A stretch of 64,000 bases of DNA from Vibrio sinensis (GTDB taxonomy: Bacteria > Pseudomonadota > Gammaproteobacteria > Enterobacterales > Vibrionaceae). The notes under the pieces were generated by a model. That model had not been told where the DNA came from, made no database searches, and saw only the letters and a program-made list of their open reading frames with translations. The DNA lies in contig NZ_QVMU01000004.1 in NCBI RefSeq assembly GCF_003605645.1, positions 1 through 64,000 of the forward strand, in the 5' to 3' direction. Both the position numbers and the translations under genes were made by a program. Positions 26,833 to 33,269 of this stretch are shown in pieces; positions within the stretch are counted from its first letter, which is position 1; each line of letters begins with the position of its first letter.

Positions 26833-27147
26833 ATGAATTGGTTAATTGATGTATTCCAGTATTTGATTGATTTCTTTTATGGCTTGTTCCTGAGCATAAT
26901 CGAACTCGTAAAGGACGTTGTCTATTTCATTTTTAACTTGCTGCTCGATATTGTTGACGCGATTGTGCTTGGTGCAATATCACTTTTTGACCCTGTTGAT
27001 GTGAGCCAATATCTAACTGGCTTTCCTCCGGAAGCTTCTTGGGTGCTTGGGCAAATTGGATTACCTCAAGCGTTAGGTATGATTGTTACAGCGATTGGTG
27101 TTCGCATCATGTTGCAACTGATTCCGTTCACTCGATTAGGTTCATAA
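26833..27147 (+). CDS. Minor capsid protein pVI-like (DUF2523 type)
   Basis: 104 residues with three hydrophobic segments (YLIDFFYGLFLSIIEL, VVYFIFNLLLDIVDAIVL, ALGMIVTAIGVRIMLQLI). Fits the DUF2523 family, regarded as the pVI counterpart that holds the tip protein. ATG two bases behind the tip-gene stop; GGGGG just before it serves as ribosome binding site. Confidence 0.82.
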   Translation: MNWLIDVFQYLIDFFYGLFLSIIELVKDVVYFIFNLLLDIVDAIVLGAISLFDPVDVSQYLTGFPPEASWVLGQIGLPQALGMIVTAIGVRIMLQLIPFTRLGS

Positions 27148-27148
27148 T

Positions 27149-28276
27149 ATGATTAATGCACTAACGGGTCGTCCAGGTGGCGGCAAGAGTTATGAAGCGG
27201 TTGCCTTTCATATCATTCCGGCCATCAAAGATGGTCGTCGGGTGATTACCAATGTTGCTTTGAATCGTGATCACTTTAGGAAAATCTTCGGTGACATTGT
27301 TGATGAGCTATTGATTACCATTGATGGAAAATTGAATGATTTTGGTAATGTTGAGCGCCCTTTCTCCAAGCTGTCTGACTATCAAGATGATTGGCGTAAC
27401 GATAAAGGGCAAGCCCCTTTGTATGTTATTGATGAGGCGCATTTGGCATTACCAGCAAGGGGGTGCGCGGTGGATGTGTTGGAATGGTATTCAATGCATC
27501 GTCACTATGGCGCTGATTTATTGTTAATGACCCAGAACCTGCGCAAAATTCATCGTGACATTAAAGACATGATAGAGGTTCATTACTACTGCGTAAAAAA
27601 CACAGCATTGGGTTCGACTAAGTCTTATACGCGCAAAGTACGTAATGGCTCTGGTGGTGAAGTTCTTAACGAAAACGTGCGTAAATATGAGAGTGCTTAT
27701 TTCAAGTTTTATCAGAGTCATACTGGTTCAAATAAAGCGGTTGAAGAGGCAATGGCTAAAGATGTTAAGCCGCTTTGGAAGCATTGGACTGTATGGGTGT
27801 CTGCTATTTGTTTATTAGGTGGCCCTATTTATCTGATTTCCAGCGGTGGTATTTTTGGCGGTGTAGCTCCTGAAGAAACTGAACAGTCGGAACCTGTTCC
27901 TGTGGATGCTCCAGCTACAAACATTGAGGTCTCAACTCCGGCTTATGCGCCTAAGCCTAAAGTCGCTGACCCTTTGAGTAGTTATAAACTGTATGCGTCT
28001 GGTGAAGTCATTCAGGCTGCTTTCGATGATAAGAAACGGCTAATTCGAGGCAATACGTTTAGTAAGGTTTATATTGATGTGTTTGAAAACGATATGAAGC
28101 TTTTCACAACAAACAGCCTAGATTTGATAGACATGGGTTATACGTTCAAACAGATGACTGAGTGCATTTACCAACTGACCTATGAGGGTTCTTCGCGGTT
28201 TGTCGTCTGCGGGGATTATGAAAAGCAAGTGGATGAAAAGGAGCTATTCGCGGCTAACCCTATAGCCTCGTTTTAA
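27149..28276 (+). CDS. zot: Assembly ATPase, Zot/pI family
   Basis: 375 residues. Walker A GRPGGGKS at residues 7-14, Walker B LYVIDEAH near 90, a membrane segment WVSAICLLGGPIYLI near 215-230, then a Pro-rich linker and periplasmic domain with two cysteines. Despite the family name zonula occludens toxin, its primary role is ATP-driven extrusion of the phage through the inner membrane. Whether the periplasmic tail has any toxin peptide cannot be concluded; the tail does not obviously carry the V. cholerae active hexapeptide. Confidence 0.92.
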   Translation: MINALTGRPGGGKSYEAVAFHIIPAIKDGRRVITNVALNRDHFRKIFGDIVDELLITIDGKLNDFGNVERPFSKLSDYQDDWRNDKGQAPLYVIDEAHLALPARGCAVDVLEWYSMHRHYGADLLLMTQNLRKIHRDIKDMIEVHYYCVKNTALGSTKSYTRKVRNGSGGEVLNENVRKYESAYFKFYQSHTGSNKAVEEAMAKDVKPLWKHWTVWVSAICLLGGPIYLISSGGIFGGVAPEETEQSEPVPVDAPATNIEVSTPAYAPKPKVADPLSSYKLYASGEVIQAAFDDKKRLIRGNTFSKVYIDVFENDMKLFTTNSLDLIDMGYTFKQMTECIYQLTYEGSSRFVVCGDYEKQVDEKELFAANPIASF

Positions 28277-28733
28277 TGCTCGCGTTTTGTGGGAGGGGCC
28301 CCGTTTCGTCGGGGAGGTTGCCCACAATAACGCGGCTAATGTTGTTACTTCGTTTATGGGTTTGCTGCTGCTCATTGTGCCCACTTCACTAGCCCCGCAG
28401 GGATAAGCGAACCCACCTTGCCTATTTGTTCGATATAGCTTGTTGAGCGAAAACAAAAGCGGATTACGCTAATCCGAAAAATCACCCTTTCTTCTGCAAA
28501 GATGAGCCTCGCAGAGACTCTCCTCACCAGTGGCGGCTTCTGCTACTGCAACTCGAATTAGTCAAACGTTAACCCCCGTTTTGAGTGCCGAAAAATGGGG
28601 CGTGTTCGCACCCCGTATAGTAATACGGGGTGAAAGTATTTCCCCCATCACTCCAAAATCTTTGATCTCTTGCTCTTAATAATATGCAAAGACTTGATAT
28701 GCTCTCGCATCTATTTGATTAAGGAAAAGCTCA
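28277..28733 (+). other. Structured phage non-coding region (origin / packaging)
   Basis: 457 bp without a credible gene but with several stem-loops: an outer TTGTGGG/CCCACAA stem with inner CCCCG/CGGGG (28287-28327), a perfect 7-bp CGGATTA stem with CGC loop (28460-28476), and a perfect 10-bp stem CACCCCGTAT/ATACGGGGTG with AGTA loop (28609-28632). The last competes with an alternative GGGG..CCCC hairpin starting at 28597. Inoviruses hold the plus and minus origins and the packaging signal in such a region; which element does what is not resolved. The promoter of the cargo genes also lies here. Confidence 0.7.
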
Positions 28734-29294
28734 ATGGATCTCAATGTTGTTTTTATCGCGGTAGGCGTTATCTTTGTTTTAATCGTTCTTGGGCGCCTAT
28801 CAAAAGGTAATCAAAAGCAATCAGAAAAAGGTGTGGTAGCTACTGACTACCTCTATCAATCTAGAAAGACATTGGTCACTAAATCGGAACTGGCCTTTTA
28901 TCAAGCATTAACGGTATCAGTTAAGGGACGCCACCTTATTTTTTCTAAAGTACGTATCGCTGATGTATTGAGTCCTAAAAAAGGAAAATATGACAAAAGC
29001 ACCTGGAGGAAAGCATTCAATCAAATTGCCTGTAAGCATTATGATTTTGTGCTTTGTGACCCTGAAACGTTAGAAATCCACATGGTTATTGAGCTAGATG
29101 ATTCTAGCCATGAACGAGATGATAGAAAAAAACGTGATTTGTTTGTTGATGCGGCCACTGGTTCTGCAGGGATTATGTTTAAGCGATTTAAAGTTCAAAA
29201 GACATATGACTATTTTGAGTTAGAGAAAGAACTATACGGATTGGCTTCTAATATTAATTCTGACATTGATGTAATGCTTGAAAGACCATCATAG
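28734..29294 (+). CDS. Phage cargo: membrane-anchored DUF2726 protein
   Basis: 186 residues: an N-terminal membrane helix (VVFIAVGVIFVLIVLG) and a DUF2726 domain (about 45-175) with VIELDDSSHERDDRKKRD and GIMFKRFK. DUF2726 has the look of the PD-(D/E)xK nuclease group: the IELDD acidic cluster and following basic residues may form the active centre. It is not part of the phage core and sits in the variable slot where f237 carries its unique ORF8. Start fixed by AAGGA eight bases before ATG. Function unknown; exclusion of other phages or DNA processing are possibilities. Confidence 0.8.
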   Translation: MDLNVVFIAVGVIFVLIVLGRLSKGNQKQSEKGVVATDYLYQSRKTLVTKSELAFYQALTVSVKGRHLIFSKVRIADVLSPKKGKYDKSTWRKAFNQIACKHYDFVLCDPETLEIHMVIELDDSSHERDDRKKRDLFVDAATGSAGIMFKRFKVQKTYDYFELEKELYGLASNINSDIDVMLERPS

Positions 29295-29423
29295 CGTAAC
29301 GTTCCCAGCATGAATTTTAACTAACTTAATTGTTTTGTGGCCAACCCACAAAATAAAACAATTACGAATCTGAATATAGAACATATGTGTTTTAATAAGT
29401 CCAAACAAAAAGGAGAGCGTATT

Positions 29424-29834
29424 ATGCAAGTAGAACAGTTAATTGGTTGGAGTGAGCATGAAAGTAGAACTAACGAATTACTAAGTGTTTGGACAACATT
29501 TTTTGGTAAAATAAGTTTTATGAATAACATAGAGATCACTGATGAACCACTCGAGATCAACTGGTTATCTTACAAATTCAAAATTAAGAAACACATCGTT
29601 CTTTGGGAAAATGAATTTGTTTATCATATAAAAATTTCCGCTATAGTCTTTGATAAAGAAGTAGATGCTATTGATATGTTTCTGGATCGCCATGCTACTC
29701 TTAGCGTTCCTAGAATGGAAAACTTAGGCTATGGTACACTTAATTTGAATTTGATAGGAAATCAAGCATTCGAACTCTACATCAAAAAAATTCTATCCGA
29801 GTTTTTGTTAGATAGTGATTTCTTTAACGCTTAA
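29424..29834 (+). CDS. Phage cargo: unknown 136-residue protein
   Basis: Starts MQVEQLIGW with AGGAG eight bases before the ATG; a GTG 29 codons upstream has no such site. Soluble, rich in aromatic and acidic residues, alternating pattern suggesting beta-strands (INWLSYKFKIKKHIVLWENEFVYHIKISAIVF), then a helical C-terminus. Not recognised. It follows the DUF2726 gene in the same direction and ends before a strong hairpin, so the two form a cargo unit. AT content is a little higher than in the phage core, which would fit separate acquisition. Confidence 0.65.
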   Translation: MQVEQLIGWSEHESRTNELLSVWTTFFGKISFMNNIEITDEPLEINWLSYKFKIKKHIVLWENEFVYHIKISAIVFDKEVDAIDMFLDRHATLSVPRMENLGYGTLNLNLIGNQAFELYIKKILSEFLLDSDFFNA

Positions 29835-29850
29835 TCGCAAGGTAATCAAT

Positions 29851-29870
29851 AAAGGGGGTTTCCCCCCTTT
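29851..29870. terminator. Bidirectional terminator at the end of the phage cargo
   Basis: 8-bp stem AAAGGGGG / CCCCCTTT with a four-base loop between the convergent cargo gene and second regulator. Confidence 0.85.
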
Positions 29871-29874
29871 ATTA

Positions 29875-30270
29875 TCAAGTATTCTTATTTTTAGATTGCT
29901 GACTATTTTTTATGTCTGCTATTTTTCTCGCATACTTTAATAGCCTAGTCGTAGTTACAATTTCTAGCTCAGACTGAATTTCTAACAAGGCTATTCCTGC
30001 TAATAATTCTTGGGGGCTAATCATTCTACCCGTTGGTAACTCTAATTTATCTGGATGCATAATAAACCCCTGCCATACATCTGATTGACTTAATTCCCTA
30101 CCTGTCGCCATTCTCATTAGACGCTTACATTCTTTAGGAATAGCTTTTCCTTTATCCCATTCTGTGACTGCTCTCAAAGATTTAAAACAAAGTTTCGCTG
30201 TTTCTTCTTTGCTTAATCCGCACTCAAACTCACGAAAAACATAGTTTTTAGTCATTTCGCGATACTTCAT
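29875..30270 (-). CDS. Second phage regulator, DUF3653 type
   Basis: 131 residues from ATG at 30270; a TTG eleven codons upstream is a weaker start. The N-terminal part FECGLSKEETAKLCFKSLRAVTEWDKGKAIP reads as a Cro/CI-like helix-turn-helix, followed by CKRLMRM and WQGFIMHPDKLELPTG, typical of DUF3653 proteins of vibrio filamentous phages. In the integrated state it has no phage promoter upstream, only 52 bp of phage DNA and attR. In the circular genome it would follow the DUF3693 regulator in one operon with overlapping reading frames. An 8-bp stem (30275-30282 with 30291-30298) lies immediately before its ATG. Confidence 0.8.
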   Translation of the reverse strand: MKYREMTKNYVFREFECGLSKEETAKLCFKSLRAVTEWDKGKAIPKECKRLMRMATGRELSQSDVWQGFIMHPDKLELPTGRMISPQELLAGIALLEIQSELEIVTTTRLLKYARKIADIKNSQQSKNKNT

Positions 30271-30274
30271 AGAT

Positions 30275-30298
30275 GATACTCTCAAAAACAAGAGTATC
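30275..30298 (-). repeat. Inverted repeat before the second regulator
   Basis: GATACTCT and AGAGTATC separated by eight bases, ending five bases from the start codon at 30270. Could be an operator or a hairpin covering the ribosome binding site. Confidence 0.5.
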
Positions 30299-30322
30299 TG
30301 CAAATTGTTGATATGAAACAGT

Positions 30323-30351
30323 ATTTAACTTAACGAGACATAATGCGCACT
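30323..30351 (-). other. dif-like site, right end of prophage (attR)
   Basis: 29 bp: XerC arm AGTGCGCATTA identical to attL, centre TGTCTCG of seven bases, XerD arm TTAAGTTAAAT with one change. The XerD arm borders phage DNA, so centre and arm come from phage attP; the XerC arm borders the chromosome. Confidence 0.88.
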
Positions 30352-30834
30352 GACAACACCGTTGATTATAGGCCAAATTACCCACATAAATGACTCATAA
30401 TCGTTGTTCAGATGGCAGCTGTTCGATGTGTTTATGCTGTTGATGATATGTTTGTGCTACTTAGAACCACACGTTTAGCGGATGAAGATTTTCTAAGTAC
30501 ACGGTTAACGCATGAACTTCTTCTTGCAACGGTACTTAAGCTGTTGGTCAGTTGTCTTTTACACTTATTTACACTTATCAATGTTGTGCTTGTTCTTTCA
30601 TGCGCACACAGCATTTACTATTTTCGCGATTGATATAGCGTGCTAAAAAGCTCGCTACATCTTAATCTTAGCTCTTCTTTACTTAGCGATTGTCTGTTTT
30701 TGAAGTGCTCAGTTCAAACTAAGCAGCTTGAGACTGAGTTGCGATCTACTCAGTTACTATCTTTGGTTCTCTGAGACGATCGCTAATCTAGTGGTCATAG
30801 AGATGCTTCTACTAAGAATGCTCGCACTGATATC

Positions 30835-30852
30835 ACTATTGTGCACAATAGT
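30835..30852. repeat. Perfect 18-bp palindrome beside matS
   Basis: ACTATTGTG-CACAATAGT with no spacer, six bases from the matS. A dimeric DNA-binding protein site is the simplest reading. Confidence 0.55.
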
Positions 30853-30858
30853 TAAAAT

Positions 30859-30871
30859 GTGACACCGTCAC
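30859..30871. promoter_or_regulatory. matS site near dif
   Basis: GTGACACCGTCAC fits GTGACRNYGTCAC exactly and is intergenic, about 0.5 kb from attR and 1.8 kb from matP. Confidence 0.85.
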
Positions 30872-30881
30872 TCCGCGTTAA

Positions 30882-32102
30882 CTATGTAGCAAGTTCGACT
30901 CGACCTGGATTACAGGCACGTAGTTCTGTGAGGATACCTGGCGGCATTTGAACATGTGCAAAAAAATACGGTTTATGTTTTTCCACAAACACATTGCTAC
31001 GTTCTAGCATGTCATACATTGAATATGTTTGTGCTTGTGCTAATGCAACACCATGTGGACTTCTTTTTAATACCGGTACATCTTCAAAATCTTCAATCAA
31101 TGCCGCTTTTAAATGAATCGTATTCGGCGACCATTCAAATGATGAAATAATATTTAATGTAATCTGTTTTTCTAGCTTCAGGAATAAACGCGGTAAAATA
31201 CTTAGGGTTGGTTTAACATCTGCACATGCATAATATTCATTTCGTTTATTTTGTCGACGAAAAGACTGCATCTTTTCGACAAGAGCATCTTCAAATGCTT
31301 GAGAGAATTGATTAACTAAAGCGAAATACCCAATCGTTCGCAATATACCTAATAAGATACCTTGTTCATCATTTTCTAATCCCGCTTGTTTTAGTCGTAA
31401 GCGTGTCACATTAGCGGTCAGTATCATATGTTGCCAGACTTTAGGGGCAATGTATTTTGTTACAGGGTCATGCCATTTTAATAATGGTTTCGCCATCAGT
31501 ATCGGAAATAGTAATCGACTGTTATCAATACCAAGAGTACCGATAGCCATTTTTGGGTCGGTAAGAGAACGACTCGACTTCCCTATCCTGCTACAGAATT
31601 TAGGGTCGTTGACTAGTTCAAGCACACTGTTTTTGAGTCTATTATTGTTGGTGGTTAATGAGCTTAAACTACTAAAACTGAGTGATGGTGAATAAGCTAT
31701 TTGTAGGAAGTGTTCAAAATCGGGGAAATTACCGAAGATACGAAGAGCATTCTCCTCATTAAATCGCTCTGTAAGCAATTTTTCAGTATGAGCACTTATA
31801 GTGGAAACGACATGCTTATGGATGCGAACTCTTTCTTCTTCTTTTTGTCGCCGAGCTTGAACGCGCTCACTCTCACACTCTAATAATAAGCGTTGTTTAT
31901 CCGTAACACGTTCTTCTTCTGAAAGAATGACACTGTCACAAAAATCAGATTGGCGACTTAATATAGAATCAACATTAGATTGATCCAAAATATATTTAAC
32001 ACTAACCAACCACTTTGCATGGCGCTCTTTTGTTGTTAAGGCTATTTTTCGCGCGAGTTCGTTAGCTTCTTCAGTATAGTTTTTATTGGTAACTAACAAC
32101 AT
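30882..32102 (-). CDS. HDOD-domain signalling protein
   Basis: 406 residues. A helical, Glu/Arg-rich N-terminal region (about 1-120, likely coiled coil: ERVQARRQKEEERVR) precedes an HDOD domain (about 150-345) seen in LELVNDPKFCSRI, LGIDNSRLLFPILMAK and GILLGILRTIGYFALV. HDOD proteins are non-enzymatic relatives of HD phosphohydrolases used in signalling; the HD catalytic pair is absent here (GILRTIG replaces HD-type motifs). Close to matP and transcribed in the same direction but separated by 226 bp, so probably with its own promoter. Partner unknown. Confidence 0.82.
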   Translation of the reverse strand: MLLVTNKNYTEEANELARKIALTTKERHAKWLVSVKYILDQSNVDSILSRQSDFCDSVILSEEERVTDKQRLLLECESERVQARRQKEEERVRIHKHVVSTISAHTEKLLTERFNEENALRIFGNFPDFEHFLQIAYSPSLSFSSLSSLTTNNNRLKNSVLELVNDPKFCSRIGKSSRSLTDPKMAIGTLGIDNSRLLFPILMAKPLLKWHDPVTKYIAPKVWQHMILTANVTRLRLKQAGLENDEQGILLGILRTIGYFALVNQFSQAFEDALVEKMQSFRRQNKRNEYYACADVKPTLSILPRLFLKLEKQITLNIISSFEWSPNTIHLKAALIEDFEDVPVLKRSPHGVALAQAQTYSMYDMLERSNVFVEKHKPYFFAHVQMPPGILTELRACNPGRVELAT

Positions 32103-32328
32103 TTTTACCTTTGTTCGTTTCTATACTTAAAGTGTATCACAAGATCTCGACTATATATCCTGGTAACCCAGATATCGGAGATTCCATGACAATAATCATA
32201 CCTCTTCTGTTATATAGAAATGAATTGTCATTGAAGAAGAACCTTATTCTACCTGCTCCTTTCTTTTAACATAATATAGAAATATCAACCAATAATGACC
32301 CTATATTTACTTACGGCCTAAACAAATG

Positions 32329-32640
32329 CTACCTAGCTTTACGATCGCCTTTCACTTTAAATCCTTGATGTGGAAACACGTTCCTGATTCTTTGCTGGAC
32401 ACTTTTTGGAACTTGTTTAGAAAATACTAATTTTGCGCCTGTGCGCTGTTGATAAACTTTCAATTCTCCATTAAATGAATTTTTTTCCCCAATCTCGACT
32501 AAGTTATGCTTAAATTTTGCAGGAAGATGTCCTTTTACCTTTGTAATATGTCCATCTGAAAAAGTTATTTTGACCACAGGTCTGTCAATGACAATTAACC
32601 AAAATATAATGGCCGCAGCAATAAGAATCACATACACCAT
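32329..32640 (-). CDS. DUF3634 membrane-anchored protein
   Basis: 103 residues: N-terminal membrane helix (VYVILIAAAIIFWLIVI) and a basic soluble domain (VKITFSDGHITKVKGHLPAKF ... GFKVKGDRKAR). Fits the DUF3634 family of vibrios and relatives, function unknown. It follows matP by 18 bp and is likely co-transcribed with it. Confidence 0.82.
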   Translation of the reverse strand: MVYVILIAAAIIFWLIVIDRPVVKITFSDGHITKVKGHLPAKFKHNLVEIGEKNSFNGELKVYQQRTGAKLVFSKQVPKSVQQRIRNVFPHQGFKVKGDRKAR

Positions 32641-32658
32641 AAGTCACTCCCTAGCCCA

Positions 32659-33108
32659 TCAATCTGATAGTAATTTAGACAAATCTTCTTTTAAACTGTT
32701 TACGGCTTTACTGGCTTTCTCACTTCGAGATGCTTCAGATAACAGATATTCGATTGCATCTGATAAAGTACAGCCTAGTTCATTGGCACGAAAAGAGAGC
32801 TTTTCCCAAACACGATAATCCAAATCTATCGATTTTTTCTTGGTATGAATTTGTTCAGCATTAAAATGACGCTTACGTTTTGCTCGAATCGCTTGTTTAA
32901 GCTTGTTCTCAAGGTCAACTGCCATATTCTGCTCAATCCACTCAAGCACTTTCGTTGGTTCGTGCTCTAACGTTCGTAATTGTTGAACTGCGGTTTCAGC
33001 TTCACTCCTATCAATGTATCGAGTGATCTGATCACCATCTTTCCATTTCTTTATCAGGTACTTCCATTTCCAACCACATTCCAAATTTTCGAGCTGCTGA
33101 TATTTCAT
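32659..33108 (-). CDS. matP: Macrodomain Ter organiser MatP
   Basis: 149-residue DNA-binding protein that binds matS sites and condenses the chromosome terminus, and links it to the division machinery. The order is N-terminal helical bundle (MKYQQLENLECGWKWKYLIKKWKDGD), KKKSIDLDYRVWEKLSFRANELGCTLSDAIEYLL ribbon-helix-helix (about 90-125) and a C-terminal coiled-coil tail (SEKASKAVNSLKEDLSKLLSD). Position between DUF3634 and lonB/fabA is as in E. coli and V. cholerae. A one-mismatch matS is 28 bp before its ATG, so autoregulation is possible. Confidence 0.97.
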   Translation of the reverse strand: MKYQQLENLECGWKWKYLIKKWKDGDQITRYIDRSEAETAVQQLRTLEHEPTKVLEWIEQNMAVDLENKLKQAIRAKRKRHFNAEQIHTKKKSIDLDYRVWEKLSFRANELGCTLSDAIEYLLSEASRSEKASKAVNSLKEDLSKLLSD

Positions 33109-33135
33109 TTTACGTACGGATCCAAATTAGTATGA

Positions 33136-33148
33136 GTGACAGCGTAAC
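33136..33148. promoter_or_regulatory. matS-like site in the matP promoter
   Basis: GTGACAGCGTAAC differs from the matS consensus only at position 11 (A for C). It lies in the matP-lonB divergent promoter region. Confidence 0.5.
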
Positions 33149-33181
33149 CCAACCTCACTGGGGTTACAATCTCATTGTAAC
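33144..33181. promoter_or_regulatory. Palindrome array in the matP-lonB promoter region
   Basis: GTAACCC (33144-33150) pairs with GGGTTAC (33161-33167), and GTTACAAT-CTC-ATTGTAAC (33163-33181) is a perfect 8-bp inverted repeat. The three GTAAC/GTTAC units look like an operator for a dimeric regulator; I cannot name it. Confidence 0.5.
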
Positions 33182-33269
33182 TAAATGTCGAGACGAATCA
33201 TTTGTACTATCTCCCAATCTTGTTTTTCTATATAATTTCTCACCTTTTTCAAGTATATGAATGTAATCC

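Larger units (their letters stand above)
22073..30351 (+). mobile_element. Filamentous (Inovirus) prophage of the f237/Vf33 type at dif
   Basis: An 8.25-kb unit between two Xer sites. Modules in order: regulator (minus), early genes, Rep, ssDNA-binding protein, small membrane proteins, major coat, terminator, tip protein, pVI-like, Zot/pI ATPase, structured non-coding region, two cargo genes, second regulator (minus). It has no integrase and would rely on host XerC/XerD. Gene order and protein sizes match the V. parahaemolyticus f237/Vf33 phages as known from the literature. All structural genes look intact. The two flanking sites differ in centre length (6 and 7 bp), so XerCD excision is expected to be poor and the prophage stable. 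Confidence 0.93.
30352..30881. other. Structured intergenic region right of the prophage
   Basis: 530 bp with no credible gene but many inverted repeats: TAGCG-T-GCT hairpin (30636-30657), a 13-base arm pair TTAGCGATTGTCT / AGACGATCGCTAA (30683-30695 with 30774-30786, one G-T) enclosing ACTGAGT / ACTCAGT (30733-30754), an exact 18-bp palindrome (30835-30852) and a matS (30859-30871). This may be a structured RNA or a remnant of earlier dif-inserted elements. Confidence 0.5.

Noticed and set aside
27149..28276. Zot read as an enterotoxin
   Set aside because: Walker motifs and membrane span make it the pI-type phage assembly ATPase; toxin activity is not supported by anything visible here.
28244..28456. 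70-codon minus-strand frame overlapping the end of zot
   Set aside because: It covers the stem-loops of the phage non-coding region and has no ribosome binding site; the coding look comes from inverted repeats.
30412..30633. Overlapping frames of 60-73 codons on both strands right of attR
   Set aside because: Low-complexity Ser/Thr-rich or hydrophobic translations, no ribosome binding site, and the interval is full of structured repeats.
30352..30881. Integron attC array or satellite phage remnant
   Set aside because: Repeats do not have attC ends, and no rstA-, rstR- or cri-like gene piece was found, so a specific origin is not claimed.
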